Shown: in pieces, positions 17,008-25,466 of the stretch
Position numbering within the stretch: position 1 is the stretch's first letter
Layout: each line of letters opens with the position of its first letter
Source of the DNA: Catenovulum sp052056295
GTDB taxonomy: Bacteria > Pseudomonadota > Gammaproteobacteria > Enterobacterales > Alteromonadaceae
NCBI RefSeq assembly: GCF_052056295.1
Contig: NZ_CP182493.1
Location: 3,038,001-3,102,000 of the forward strand
DNA: 64,000 nt
Reading direction: 5' to 3'
Notes under the pieces: generated by a model
Seen by the model: only the letters and a program-made list of their open reading frames with translations
What the model was told of the DNA's origin: nothing
The model's database searches: none
Translations under genes and position numbers: made by a program

Positions 17008-17364
17008 GTGGAAAGTGTCGTAAAAACAGATAGTAAAGGCAGGAAAAAAGTTTTAAACGCATGCACTGAACCTTGTGCTATTGAAAAAGGCATGCGTTTA
17101 ATTGGCGGAAAGTGGAAGGGTTCCATTATTTACCACCTGAAAGACGAGCCAGTGAGGTTTAATGACTTAACTCGTATGCTTGGTGGTGCTAGCAAAAAAA
17201 TGGTCGACCAACGCCTGAAGGAATTAGAAAGTGAGGGGATGGTCGTTAGAAAAGTGATAAGTGATAGACCTGTCGCTGTAACTTACGAATTAACTGATTT
17301 TGGTAAAACCGCACTGAGTATTTTAGATGAACTTAGGATTTGGTCTGAATCCCATCAAATATAG
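17008..17364 (+). CDS. HxlR-family transcriptional regulator
   Basis: This 118-residue winged-helix protein has the HxlR signature CAIEKGMRLIGGKWKGSIIYHL followed by RFNDLTRMLGGASKKMVDQRLKELE (recognition helix region) and the wing YELTDFGKTAL. The Cys at about residue 18 is placed as in redox- or electrophile-sensing members. The start is GTG, supported by TGAGGTAAAAGA just upstream. It is divergent from mdaB, which it likely represses until quinone or electrophile stress. acpH begins 11 bp downstream on the same strand. Confidence 0.9.
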   Translation: MESVVKTDSKGRKKVLNACTEPCAIEKGMRLIGGKWKGSIIYHLKDEPVRFNDLTRMLGGASKKMVDQRLKELESEGMVVRKVISDRPVAVTYELTDFGKTALSILDELRIWSESHQI

Positions 17365-17375
17365 AGATAATTACC

Positions 17376-17993
17376 TTGAACTATCTAGCGCACCTTTACT
17401 TAGCTCAGCCAAATGCAGACTCTCATTTTGGCAATCTTCTAGGAGATTTTGGTGGTAAAAGGGATGTAAAGCATATGCCGGTTACAGTGAAAAAAGCATT
17501 AGATAATCATTATTTAGTCGATAAATTTACAGATAACCACCTGGCAATTAAGCAAGCTAAAGGGTATTTTTCCAAACCGCGTAAACGATTCGCGAGTATT
17601 GCGATTGACGTAGTATTTGATCACTTCCTGATTAAAAATTGGATGCTGTTCAACCAAGAACCATTGGCAGTGTTTAAACAAAATAGCTATCAACTTTTGC
17701 ATAAACGTATTCCTGATATGCCGTGTAGAATGCAAAATGTTATCAATAGCATGATCAAAAATGATTGGTTTAAAGAGTATGAAACGCTAACAGGTATAGG
17801 CGGAGCACTGGATAACATAGCTAAACGCATTCGTTTTACTAATAATTTTTCAGGTGCCGTTGAAGATATCCAGTGTCATTATGACGAACTAGAAATGCTA
17901 TTTTTAGAGTTTTTCCCACAATTAATTAATCATGTAAATCAAAATGCGCTTGAAAGCCGCGACTTGAAGAGCTGTGTTAAATTAGATTTTTAA
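17376..17993 (+). CDS. acpH: Acyl carrier protein phosphodiesterase AcpH
   Basis: This 205-residue protein hydrolyses the 4'-phosphopantetheine group from holo-ACP. The N-terminus MNYLAHLYLA...GNLLGDFGG and the later YLVDKFTDNH and IAIDVVFDHFLIKNW match the HD-like metal site of the AcpH/YajB family. The start is TTG, supported by AGAGATAATTACC upstream and by the family N-terminus. Its stop overlaps by 4 bp that of the convergent WYL regulator. Confidence 0.9.
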   Translation: MNYLAHLYLAQPNADSHFGNLLGDFGGKRDVKHMPVTVKKALDNHYLVDKFTDNHLAIKQAKGYFSKPRKRFASIAIDVVFDHFLIKNWMLFNQEPLAVFKQNSYQLLHKRIPDMPCRMQNVINSMIKNDWFKEYETLTGIGGALDNIAKRIRFTNNFSGAVEDIQCHYDELEMLFLEFFPQLINHVNQNALESRDLKSCVKLDF

Positions 17994-18682
17994 CCATACG
18001 CCTCACGGCACTTATTAATATAATTTTCCAAACTAATATCTTCAGTCGGTACAAAAACTTGTTCGCTTAGACAAATCGACTCAATTCTATCTAACCTAAA
18101 CATGCGGTAATCTTCGCGTTTTTTGCACCAGGCAACTAAAGTCCAGGTTTTACCCCAGTAGATCATGCCAAGCGGCCAAATAGTACGGTTGGTTTTATTG
18201 CCGTTTTCATCTTGGTAATGCAGATTGCATTCAAGTTTTTGTTTAATTGCTTTGGATATTTGTTCGCTGGTTTGTTGGTAATCTTTTGAAACAAATTTAG
18301 GAATAATTAACCATTCGGGTTGGCTTGTCGCTTTATGATGTAACTGCTCGGGTAACACAGCATGAATTTTGGCAAGCGCTGAAGATGCCGCTGTTGCCAT
18401 GCCTTGATGGCTCCAACTTTCCACCATACGCACACCCAACATTAACGCTTCTAACTCAGCTTGGTCGAACATTATGGGTGGCATATTAAAGTTGGGTTTG
18501 AGCCGGTAGCCAATGCCTGCTTCCGACTCAATCGGTACACCAGATAATGATAAAGCCTGAATGTCTCGATAGATAGTGCGCTGCGAAACCTGCAAGTTTT
18601 CTGCTAATTGTTCAGCAGTGACTACGCCACGTTTGCTGCGTAAATAAGTTAATATCTGAAAGAGACGTTCGGCTTTTCGCAT
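17990..18682 (-). CDS. WYL-domain (YafY-type) transcriptional regulator
   Basis: This 230-residue protein has an N-terminal HTH_11 domain (LTYLRSKRGVVTAEQLAENLQVSQRTIYRDIQAL). It also carries a WYL ligand-binding domain: LGMIYWGKTWTLVAWCKKREDYRMFRLDRI holds the W-Y-L-equivalent residues. It probably controls the adjacent leftward genes for the ABM-like and VOC proteins. The C-terminal coding bases are duplicated as a remnant at 15527-15577. Confidence 0.9.
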   Translation of the reverse strand: MRKAERLFQILTYLRSKRGVVTAEQLAENLQVSQRTIYRDIQALSLSGVPIESEAGIGYRLKPNFNMPPIMFDQAELEALMLGVRMVESWSHQGMATAASSALAKIHAVLPEQLHHKATSQPEWLIIPKFVSKDYQQTSEQISKAIKQKLECNLHYQDENGNKTNRTIWPLGMIYWGKTWTLVAWCKKREDYRMFRLDRIESICLSEQVFVPTEDISLENYINKCREAYG

Positions 18683-18702
18683 GGTGTTATATTTTCAGCT
18701 AA

Positions 18703-19029
18703 CTATGCTGGTTCATTCATGAGTGTCGATACCTCTGATAGTACCTGCATATATTGCATGTTTACAGTGTCTGCGACTGTAGAATCCATAATCAACTTGC
18801 AAACAGGCAACTGCATAAAAGCTTCCGACGCTTGTTTAGCTTGTTGCATATCATGCCAATAAATAATGTCGTGCTGCAGACCATTGGCATCTTCACTTAA
18901 TGAGCGGTAATAAAAACCCGGCTGTTCAAGTAAAAAGGCATTTAGCTCGTTATTCATTTGATCTATCTGGCTTTGATCAATATTTGATTTGAATTTGTAG
19001 GTGATAAATTCGATTACTGTAGAGGTCAT
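18703..19029 (-). CDS. Small dimeric alpha/beta-barrel (ABM-like) protein
   Basis: This 108-residue protein has a ferredoxin-like pattern: an N-terminal strand VIEFITYKFK, a helix, strands FYYRSLSED and HDIIYWHDM, then a second helix. This resembles the antibiotic-biosynthesis-monooxygenase/dimeric alpha-beta-barrel superfamily often paired with YafY-type regulators. No catalytic residues can be assigned. AGGAGCTTAA-like ribosome bases precede the ATG. It lies 20 bp upstream of the WYL regulator gene and probably in the same transcript. Confidence 0.7.
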   Translation of the reverse strand: MTSTVIEFITYKFKSNIDQSQIDQMNNELNAFLLEQPGFYYRSLSEDANGLQHDIIYWHDMQQAKQASEAFMQLPVCKLIMDSTVADTVNMQYMQVLSEVSTLMNEPA

Positions 19030-19112
19030 TTTAAGCTCCTTTTCCGTAGTTAAAAATTATTGCTTAGGTGTTTGACTGATGACCTAGCAACAATAAGAAG
19101 CTTAAACAGGGG

Positions 19113-19150
19113 CTACTGACAGCGTAGTGTCAGTAGTGTTTTTTATTTTT
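19113..19150. terminator. Hairpin with T tract on the plus side
   Basis: A 9-bp stem CTACTGACA / TGTCAGTAG with a 6-nt loop is followed on the plus strand by TGTTTTTTATTTTT. It sits just after the stop of the leftward VOC gene, but the T tract faces the other way, so it would stop antisense rightward transcription rather than the VOC transcript. Confidence 0.45.
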
Positions 19151-19511
19151 GCTCCGACACTAACTCTGACCAAACTGCAAACTCATTGCCACTTGGTTCG
19201 GAAAAGTGAAAACGGCAGCCACCCGGAAATTCAAAAATATCTTTAACTATGGTGCCACCATGCTGTTTTACTTTGGCAAAAGTGCTTTGAATATCTGCAC
19301 TATAAAACACCAACAAAGCACCGCCACTTTGGCTATTGCTGGCTAAATCTGCTTGGTAAAAACCGCCATCTAACCCTTGGTCACTAAAAGCTGTATATTC
19401 AGGGCCATAATCAACAAAATCCCAGCCGAATACCGAGCTAAAAAAGTTTTTTGTTGCGGTTAAGTCGTACGCGGCAAATTCAACGTAGTTAAGTTTTTCG
19501 TGCTGATTCAT
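19143..19511 (-). CDS. VOC (glyoxalase-like) family protein
   Basis: This 122-residue protein has a vicinal-oxygen-chelate fold: NYVEFAAYDLTATKNFFSSVFGWDF at the N-terminus gives the first beta-alpha-beta module. GGTIVKDIFEFPGGCRFHFSEPSGNEFAVW is the second, ending with the typical DPxGNxxxLW-like motif. This subgroup (PhnB/YdcJ-like or resistance-like VOC) often binds small molecules; metal ligands are not obvious beyond Glu and His positions. It is the first gene of a leftward group with the ABM-like and WYL genes. Confidence 0.85.
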   Translation of the reverse strand: MNQHEKLNYVEFAAYDLTATKNFFSSVFGWDFVDYGPEYTAFSDQGLDGGFYQADLASNSQSGGALLVFYSADIQSTFAKVKQHGGTIVKDIFEFPGGCRFHFSEPSGNEFAVWSELVSEQK

Positions 19512-19547
19512 TTGTGATGTCCCTTAGTAAAAACTAAATTTATTTTT

Positions 19548-19562
19548 TGAAAACAGTTTTCA
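19548..19562. promoter_or_regulatory. Palindromic operator candidate
   Basis: A perfect palindrome TGAAAAC A GTTTTCA lies in the divergent intergenic region between the VOC gene (leftward) and the first GH13 gene (rightward). Its position suits a repressor site, but the cognate factor is unknown. Confidence 0.35.
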
Positions 19563-19610
19563 GTATTAGTTCATTTTTAACACAGTTTTTCATACCGACC
19601 AATTTAAACG

Positions 19611-19643
19611 GTAACCGCAATGTAACCCTTGCTTACTTACTAT
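19611..19643 (+). promoter_or_regulatory. Tandem GTAACC box A plus -10 (GH13 promoter)
   Basis: GTAACC at 19611-19616 and 19622-19627 form a direct repeat with an 11-bp period. The -10-like hexamer TACTAT at 19638-19643 follows after 10 nt. The geometry is that of activator boxes of OmpR/PhoB-family regulators replacing a -35. The GH13 ATG is 33 bp further on. Confidence 0.6.
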
Positions 19644-19676
19644 CACTTTTTAACTAAGTTCACTCTAGGTAAATTT

Positions 19677-21557
19677 ATGAAAAAAGTGCTTACCCTATTA
19701 ATTGCGAATTTACTGTTAAACGCATGTTCTACAACATCTAACACTATGCAATTAACACATACTCCTGAGCAATCAGCTAATCAAATCAGCAATGATGAAT
19801 TTGTACCCCAATGGGCCAAAAGTGCCGTTTGGTATCAAATTTTTCCCGAGCGTTTTCGCAACGGTGATCCGTCGAACGATCCAAAAGTTGAAGATATAGC
19901 TGGAGCCGACCCAGCTGAGCCGCCTGCACAATGGCAAATTCATCCTTGGGGCAGTGATTGGTACGAGTTACAAGGTTACGAAAAAGCCAATGGTGAACCA
20001 GAATTATGGAAGCATTTATTGCGCCGCCGTTATGGTGGTGATTTACAAGGCGTGATAGATAAGCTCGATTATTTAGCTGAGTTAGGCATTAATGCAATTT
20101 ATTTAAACCCGGTATTTGATGCACCTTCATTGCATAAATACGATGGTGCAAGTTATCACCATATAGACCCAAACTTTGGCCCAGATCCAGAAGGCGACCG
20201 TAAATTAATCCAGCAAGAAAATCCGCTCGACCCCGACACTTGGGTGTGGACTAAAGCGGACGAATTAGCTTTAGAACTTATCGAAAAAGCGCATCAAAAA
20301 GGTATTCGCATTATTTTTGATGGCGTGTTTAATCACATGGGCATTAATAGTTTTGCTTTCCAACATTTGGCCGAACATCAGCAACAATCACCGTATAAAG
20401 ACTGGTTTAGCGTAACCAGTTTTGATGACAAACAAGCCGGAACAAAATTCGATTATGCAGGCTGGTTTGGGGTTAAATCGCTACCCGAATTTAAAGAGGA
20501 TGAAAATGGTTTAGTAGCAGGCCCGAAAGATTATGTATTTGCCGCAACTGAACGTTGGATGAATCCTAAAGGTAAAGGCGCGCAGTACGGTATCGATGGC
20601 TGGCGCTTAGATGTGGCATTTTGCATAGCACATGGTTTTTGGAAAGACTGGCGCAAACATGTAAAACAACTTAACCCTGAAGCCTATTTAACGGCCGAGA
20701 TAGTCGATAAACCAGAAAACGTTATTCCTTATTTTCAAGGGGATGAGTTCGACGGTGAAATGAACTACAACTTTGCTTTTGCTGCCGCTGAATTTATGTT
20801 TAACCCTGAAGGCATGGATATTAACGCCAGCGAATTTGCCGATAAACTTGCTGAGCTGCGTGACTTATATCCACAAGGTGTTGCTTATGTTGTGCAAAAC
20901 CTGTTTGGTAGCCACGATTCAAACCGTATCGGCTCGCATATAGTTAACCGTGGTATTGGTAACTTTAGATATTGGGGCGACTATTTCGGTACTTCGCAAG
21001 CGGCAAATAACCCAGCTTATCAAGTACGTAAACCAAACGCGGACGAAATTCATTTGCAAAAATATTTTGCTGTGTTGCAAATGACTTATGTTGGCGCACC
21101 TATGTTGTATTACGGTGATGAAGTTGGCATGTGGGGCGCAAATGACCCTGATTGCCGCAAACCTATGTTGTGGGACGATATTCAGTATCAAAACGAAGTA
21201 TTTAACCCAGATGGCAGCAAGCGCAAAGCTGACGTAGTTAAAGCTAACATGGCACTTAAGCAGCATTACCAACAGCTAATTAAAATTCGTAACCAACATA
21301 CTGCATTGCAGCTAGGGGACTTCAAAGTGGTTAAAGCTGATGATGCAAATAACGTATTTGCATTTGCTCGTAGTTATCAAGGGGAAACGATTTGGGTGGT
21401 GTTTAATAACCAAACTAATCAACAAACAATTCGGTTAGAAGCTGAAAATGTTAAGCGAATTAAGCCACTATTTAATGCTGAGCAAAGCTCGTTGTCGAAA
21501 CAGCAAATTCAGCTAAAACTTGCCGGTAAAACCGCTGCAATATTTAAAGTGTTGTAA
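19677..21557 (+). CDS. GH13 alpha-amylase-family lipoprotein
   Basis: This 626-residue lipoprotein has lipobox LLNAC near residue 16. The start at 19677 is chosen because it begins the signal peptide MKKVLTLLIANLLL. The GH13 barrel begins at AVWYQIFPERFRNGDP. Catalytic residues are Asp312 (GWRLDVAF), Glu341 (TAEIVDKPE) and Asp414 (GSHDSNRI). The sequence FPERFRNGDP and the compact C-terminal sheet resemble neopullulanase/cyclomaltodextrinase-like members. It should cleave alpha-1,4 (and perhaps alpha-1,6) linkages of oligosaccharides at the outer membrane or periplasm. A tandem GTAACC box lies in its promoter, tying it to the downstream glucan locus. Confidence 0.9.
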   Translation: MKKVLTLLIANLLLNACSTTSNTMQLTHTPEQSANQISNDEFVPQWAKSAVWYQIFPERFRNGDPSNDPKVEDIAGADPAEPPAQWQIHPWGSDWYELQGYEKANGEPELWKHLLRRRYGGDLQGVIDKLDYLAELGINAIYLNPVFDAPSLHKYDGASYHHIDPNFGPDPEGDRKLIQQENPLDPDTWVWTKADELALELIEKAHQKGIRIIFDGVFNHMGINSFAFQHLAEHQQQSPYKDWFSVTSFDDKQAGTKFDYAGWFGVKSLPEFKEDENGLVAGPKDYVFAATERWMNPKGKGAQYGIDGWRLDVAFCIAHGFWKDWRKHVKQLNPEAYLTAEIVDKPENVIPYFQGDEFDGEMNYNFAFAAAEFMFNPEGMDINASEFADKLAELRDLYPQGVAYVVQNLFGSHDSNRIGSHIVNRGIGNFRYWGDYFGTSQAANNPAYQVRKPNADEIHLQKYFAVLQMTYVGAPMLYYGDEVGMWGANDPDCRKPMLWDDIQYQNEVFNPDGSKRKADVVKANMALKQHYQQLIKIRNQHTALQLGDFKVVKADDANNVFAFARSYQGETIWVVFNNQTNQQTIRLEAENVKRIKPLFNAEQSSLSKQQIQLKLAGKTAAIFKVL

Positions 21558-21583
21558 AGCAAACGAACCAGTCTAATTACAAA

Positions 21584-21612
21584 GCAGGTAAGTGTATTCG
21601 CCACATACCTGC
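21584..21612 (+). other. Intercistronic hairpin
   Basis: GCAGGTA (21584-21590) and TACCTGC (21606-21612) form a stem between the two GH13 genes. There is no T tract, so it may stabilise or attenuate the transcript rather than end it. Confidence 0.35.
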
Positions 21613-21657
21613 ATTTTGCCAGCTGTAGTGCAAAAATAATAAAAAGAGGATAGGAAT

Positions 21658-23055
21658 ATGGATAATTTAAGGCAAATACTTGTGCTGATGTTTGTTGCTG
21701 TATTAGCCAGTTGTGCTGTTACATCACAAACATTAACTCAAGCACAATCCAACAAACATCAAGTCAGTGATTATGTAAAAGTTAAGCATCCAACTTGGTT
21801 AAAAGACGCAGTTATTTATCAAATTAACACCCGTCAATTTACCCCTGAAGGTACTTTTTCTGCGGCAACAGAGCAATTAGAGCGTTTGCACAAATTAGGT
21901 GTGGATATCCTTTGGTTAATGCCAATTCATCCAATTGGTGAAGTAAATCGCAAAGGCTCCTTGGGTAGCCCATATTCAATTAAAGACTACTTTGCGGTTA
22001 ATCCAGAATTTGGTACAGAGCAAGATCTCAAAGCTTTTGTTGATAAAGCGCATCAACTCGGTATGTATGTGATTTTAGACTGGGTGGCTAATCACACTGC
22101 TTGGGATAATGAGATGAAGCTTAATCATCCAGAGTGGTACGAGCGCGATTATAAAGGAGACTTTACCTCAACACCTTGGTATGACTGGGCTGATATTATC
22201 GACTTAGACTTTAATCAACCAGAGCTACGCCAATACATGGCTAAAGCTATGCGTTATTGGGTGGAAGATATCGGCATAGATGGTTACCGCTGTGACGCTG
22301 CTGGTTTAGTACCTCTGCAATTTTGGACTGATGTTCGCCACGAATTAGAACAAATTAAACCTGTATTTATGTTGGCAGAGTGGGAAGGCAAAGAGTTTCA
22401 CGAACAAGCGTTTGACGCCACTTATGCGTGGAGTTGGTGGCAAGCCGTGCATGACATTGCTCAAGGCAAAAAAGACGTAAACGCCTTATACAATTATTAC
22501 TCGTGGAACACTGGTTATTATCCGCCTATGTCCATGCGTTTAACTTATATAAGCAATCATGATGTAAATGCGTGGGAAGCGACTCAGTTTGAGGCATTTG
22601 CCGATGCTTTACCTGCTTCAATCGTGTTGTCTGTTGTTGGCGAAGGACTGCCAATGATTTACAACGGCCAAGAAGCGGGTAATGCCAAACGCCTAGAATT
22701 TTTTGAGCGTGACCCAATTAACTGGCAGCCACACCCAATTGGCGATTTATACCAACAAGTCTTCACGCTGAAAAAACAAAACTCTGTATTGTGGAATGGT
22801 AAATGGGGTGCACCTATGCAGCATGTACCCAATAACCAAGCAAATCAGGTATTGAGTTTTGTGCGCCAGAATCAGCAACAAAAGCTCTTTGCGGTATTTA
22901 ATTTTTCTGCACAGCCGCAAAAGGTTAGATTTTCCGAAAGTTTGTATCACGGCAACTATGTTGAGTATTTCACTCAAACCCAAGCGAGCTTTTCTACTGA
23001 TACTGAGTTAACGCTAGCACCATGGTCGTATCGAGTGTTTGTTGCTGGGAAATAA
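21658..23055 (+). CDS. GH13 alpha-amylase-family lipoprotein
   Basis: This 465-residue lipoprotein has lipobox LASC with Cys19. The catalytic barrel starts at AVIYQINTRQFTPEG. Catalytic residues are Asp213 (GYRCDAAG), Glu241 (LAEWEG) and Asp302 (SNHDVNAWE). The protein is shorter than the preceding GH13 enzyme and lacks an N-terminal domain. It is probably an alpha-amylase or oligo-glucosidase acting with it on alpha-glucan oligosaccharides. AAAAGAGGATAGG is the ribosome site. The 100-bp gap to the first GH13 gene suggests co-transcription. The stop is followed by a strong hairpin. Confidence 0.9.
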   Translation: MDNLRQILVLMFVAVLASCAVTSQTLTQAQSNKHQVSDYVKVKHPTWLKDAVIYQINTRQFTPEGTFSAATEQLERLHKLGVDILWLMPIHPIGEVNRKGSLGSPYSIKDYFAVNPEFGTEQDLKAFVDKAHQLGMYVILDWVANHTAWDNEMKLNHPEWYERDYKGDFTSTPWYDWADIIDLDFNQPELRQYMAKAMRYWVEDIGIDGYRCDAAGLVPLQFWTDVRHELEQIKPVFMLAEWEGKEFHEQAFDATYAWSWWQAVHDIAQGKKDVNALYNYYSWNTGYYPPMSMRLTYISNHDVNAWEATQFEAFADALPASIVLSVVGEGLPMIYNGQEAGNAKRLEFFERDPINWQPHPIGDLYQQVFTLKKQNSVLWNGKWGAPMQHVPNNQANQVLSFVRQNQQQKLFAVFNFSAQPQKVRFSESLYHGNYVEYFTQTQASFSTDTELTLAPWSYRVFVAGK

Positions 23056-23077
23056 GCAATAGTTGTTGTGTATAAAT

Positions 23078-23122
23078 ACTTGGCTGACAAAAAATAATTT
23101 GTCAGCCAAGTTAACAAAATAT
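23078..23122 (+). terminator. Terminator hairpin after the GH13 pair
   Basis: A perfect 14-bp stem ACTTGGCTGACAAA / TTTGTCAGCCAAGT with a 6-nt loop (23078-23111) is followed by an AT-rich stretch. It lies 22 bp after the GH13 stop. Confidence 0.75.
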
Positions 23123-23394
23123 TTTTTGTCAGATTAGCTGTAGTAGCTCATATCTGGTCATTCAGTTTAGCTAAATGGATTTAGACTATCTTCTGATAGG
23201 CACTTTGAGCTAAAAGCGGTCGTCAATATTCACCTTTCATACCAAACCCTATTACAGAAAGCTGATGCTCAGGAAAAATAGCACTGGCGTATATTCTATT
23301 TATTTGTTATCACTATTAAAATTAGAAAAACGACCATACCCCCTGTGACAGGATAAAAGCGACCCTGTGGGTGATGTTAAATTGTTATGTTGAG
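23123..23394. other. Non-coding stretch at the start of the cassette group
   Basis: There is no convincing gene. GTTATGT at 23384-23390 matches the GTTRRRY-like core found at the cassette starts downstream (compare GTTATGC at 23849) and may be the left boundary of the first cassette. No attI, integrase promoter or integrase gene could be recognised. Confidence 0.35.
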
Positions 23395-23400
23395 ATGGCA

Positions 23401-23748
23401 ATGAGAGTTGAATACGCGACAGCTTTCCATGAGAAGGCACATGCTAAAGTTATTATTTATTCAGTAGGTGGTGTTCTGCTGGCTGCGTTGTTCACATATA
23501 TTTTTAATCAGACTGGTTTATTTGATACTAATTGGGCAATATTGGGAGCTATTTTTATAATATCGCTATTCTTGAGCGGTTTTTTTCTTGGGTGTTTGGC
23601 TTCGAAAAATGATTTTGAATGTGTATTCAAATGCAAACAGTGTGATGAACCTATAGCAAAGCCTTTAGAAACAAATGGCAGTGATTTACCAATATTATAC
23701 ATGTGTTCAAAATGCGAGATCTTGTGGTTTACAGGCGATAATTCATAA
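23401..23748 (+). CDS. Cassette 1: two-helix membrane protein with C-terminal zinc ribbon
   Basis: This is a protein of about 115 residues. A short N-terminus precedes two transmembrane helices (VIIYSVGGVLLAALFTYIF and IFIISLFLSGFFLGCLA). A cytosolic zinc-ribbon-like domain with CKQC and CSKC follows, about 21 residues apart. The start at 23401 is preferred because GAG lies 6 nt upstream; in-frame ATGs at 23371 and 23395 are alternatives. The stop is 5 bp before attC 1. No family was recognised; the Cys pairs suggest metal or nucleic-acid binding. Confidence 0.6.
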   Translation: MRVEYATAFHEKAHAKVIIYSVGGVLLAALFTYIFNQTGLFDTNWAILGAIFIISLFLSGFFLGCLASKNDFECVFKCKQCDEPIAKPLETNGSDLPILYMCSKCEILWFTGDNS

Positions 23749-23752
23749 CTCA

Positions 23753-23855
23753 ACCTAACAAACGCTTCAACAAAGGACGCAAAAAAGCTTGGCTTGCATC
23801 ACTTCGTTCCTAATTATAGCCAAGCTTTTATGCGCCTGTTAAGCGGGCGTTATGC
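23753..23855 (+). repeat. attC site 1
   Basis: R'' ACCTAAC at 23753 and L'' ACAAACGCTT pair with AAGCGGGCGTTATGC ending at 23855. The centre is an inverted repeat AAAGCTTGGCT ... AGCCAAGCTTTT. Ends TAACAAACGC...GCGGGCGTTA are the same as in Vibrio-type attC repeats. The site ends cassette 1. Confidence 0.85.
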
Positions 23856-23868
23856 CTCAAGGAGTCTC

Positions 23869-24582
23869 ATGGCACATTTAAGCAAATCACTAATTTTATT
23901 ACTGTTCACTATCTTAATGGCTGGATGTAATTTTCAAGCCAAGGATATGCAATTAATAGAAATAAAAGCTTTGCCTGATGAAGAGCAAAATGATCAAGTT
24001 GCTCAGGCATTAATGTATTATTCACCTGCTTATTTTATGCATCACATTCCAAGCATAACCAAAGAAAATGGCTCTGGTGTTCAACCCGGTTATGTTCGCC
24101 CATCTGACGAAAATATCTCCTATTTTAGAGTATTTTATGTAATATCGAATAGCAATTTAAAGTCATCTGCCGTTGACTCAATAAAAAAAGAATTTGAAAG
24201 ACATATTCCTATAATGGCTAAAAACCATGCTTCGGTTTGGGAGTTGCAAGAAAAGGAATCTGTTCAAAAAGCCCAATGGCTCAAAAAGTTCTTAAATAGT
24301 GGTGACACAGAAGTTTTTCGCAAGGATCTTTCTCAACAGCTTCCTCTCGATTACAAAGATTATTTCTTGAAAACCCCGAAAAACACTCAAGAGAAGCTGG
24401 GATTTATAGAGAACACTACCTATTTAAGGTATCAATATTATAAACCTTTTGGTGAATTTAAAGAGCAACTAGTTTTAAATTACAAAGTAACTTTTGACAA
24501 AGGGCACACTGCTTTGGTCAATGTTTCTCTTGATAAAGAGCAGAAGGTTTCGTTAATTGAAATTGTGCCACCAAAGGCATAA
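23869..24582 (+). CDS. Cassette 2: lipoprotein of unknown function
   Basis: This 237-residue protein starts at the ATG at 23869, with CAAGGAG 4 nt upstream, directly after the attC 1 core, as usual for cassette genes. Signal peptide MAHLSKSLILLLFTILMAGC gives the lipidated Cys20. The mature part is alpha/beta with many charged residues, including RYQYYKPFGEFKEQLVLNYKVTF near the C-terminus. No family was recognised. The stop codon lies inside the R'' arm of attC 2. Confidence 0.75.
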   Translation: MAHLSKSLILLLFTILMAGCNFQAKDMQLIEIKALPDEEQNDQVAQALMYYSPAYFMHHIPSITKENGSGVQPGYVRPSDENISYFRVFYVISNSNLKSSAVDSIKKEFERHIPIMAKNHASVWELQEKESVQKAQWLKKFLNSGDTEVFRKDLSQQLPLDYKDYFLKTPKNTQEKLGFIENTTYLRYQYYKPFGEFKEQLVLNYKVTFDKGHTALVNVSLDKEQKVSLIEIVPPKA

Positions 24583-24678
24583 CAAGGCCGTTAAGAAAGG
24601 ACGCAAAAAGCTTGGCTTGCGCTCATTCTTCGCTAATTATAGCCAAGCTTTTATGCGCCACTTATGCGGGCGTTAGCT
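24577..24678 (+). repeat. attC site 2
   Basis: R'' GCATAAC at 24577 and R' GTTAGCT ending at 24678. The centre carries the same stem (AAAAGCTTGGCT ... AGCCAAGCTTTTATGCGCC) as attC 1. GCGGGCGTTAG is the typical right end. The site ends cassette 2. Confidence 0.85.
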
Positions 24679-24694
24679 GTATAAGGACATCAAA

Positions 24695-25282
24695 GTGAAG
24701 ATTTTAACCATTGTTATTATTGTTTTTTTGAGTGGGTGTGTGTCACTCCACCAAAGTAATTGCAGTGGAGTATATCAATTGGCTGCTAATTGGTATCAAA
24801 AACAAATGGATGCAGCTAATATTTATCCATTATGCAAAACAGACAGTAGCGAGATAGAACAATATCGATTTACTTGGTTAAGAACATTTCATAATCCTAT
24901 TTTTATTACACTTTCTAAACAAGGTGACAATATTAGTTTATCTGGCATAAGGCTAGATGGAAAAGGAGGCTATGAACCGGGTAATGCTGTAGAAACAAAA
25001 TCTATTAATTTATCTCCAATCGAGTTTGCTGAGTTTAAATCTTTGCTTAACCAATTAGATTTTTGGAATTTGTTAAATGAAAAAGAATTGCAAGATAAAA
25101 TGGCAAAAGATAACGGTGAGATATTGATCTCATTTGATGGGGCTAGATGGATTTTAGAAGGGGCAGATTTAAATCGAAGCCATTCGGTTGATAGGCAATC
25201 TTATCTAAATAATTCATATAAAAAAGTAGCGTTATTTTTACTTCATAAGTCACAATTAGATTTAAATGGTGATATATATTAG
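24695..25282 (+). CDS. Cassette 3: lipoprotein of unknown function
   Basis: This 195-residue protein has a GTG start at 24695 with AAGGAC 7 nt upstream. Signal peptide MKILTIVIIVFLSGC gives the lipidated Cys15. The mature part contains a beta-rich region around IRLDGKGGYEPGNAVETKSI and the motif LLNQLDFWNL, similar in style to small lipoproteins of unknown function common in integron cassettes. It is flanked by attC 2 and attC 3. Confidence 0.75.
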   Translation: MKILTIVIIVFLSGCVSLHQSNCSGVYQLAANWYQKQMDAANIYPLCKTDSSEIEQYRFTWLRTFHNPIFITLSKQGDNISLSGIRLDGKGGYEPGNAVETKSINLSPIEFAEFKSLLNQLDFWNLLNEKELQDKMAKDNGEILISFDGARWILEGADLNRSHSVDRQSYLNNSYKKVALFLLHKSQLDLNGDIY

Positions 25283-25289
25283 TAAATAC

Positions 25290-25391
25290 AGCTAACAAGT
25301 CGCTCAAGACGGGACTGCTGACTGCTTGACCGGTTCCGCTTCGCTACACATTTTAGCAAGCTATTATCAGCCCCATATTGCGGCGTTAGGC
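25290..25391 (+). repeat. attC site 3
   Basis: R'' AGCTAAC at 25290 and R' GTTAGGC ending at 25391. The arms ACAAGTCGCTCAAGACGGGACTGCTGA and CAGCCCCATATTGCGGCGTTAG pair with small bulges. The central sequence differs from attC 1, 2 and 4, so this cassette has a different origin. Confidence 0.8.
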
Positions 25392-25466
25392 TGCGCTCAC
25401 TTTACCACATGCAAGATCCGCTACAGCAATCCCGTTACCAAGGCTTAGTTGCCAAGGAGGCATAAA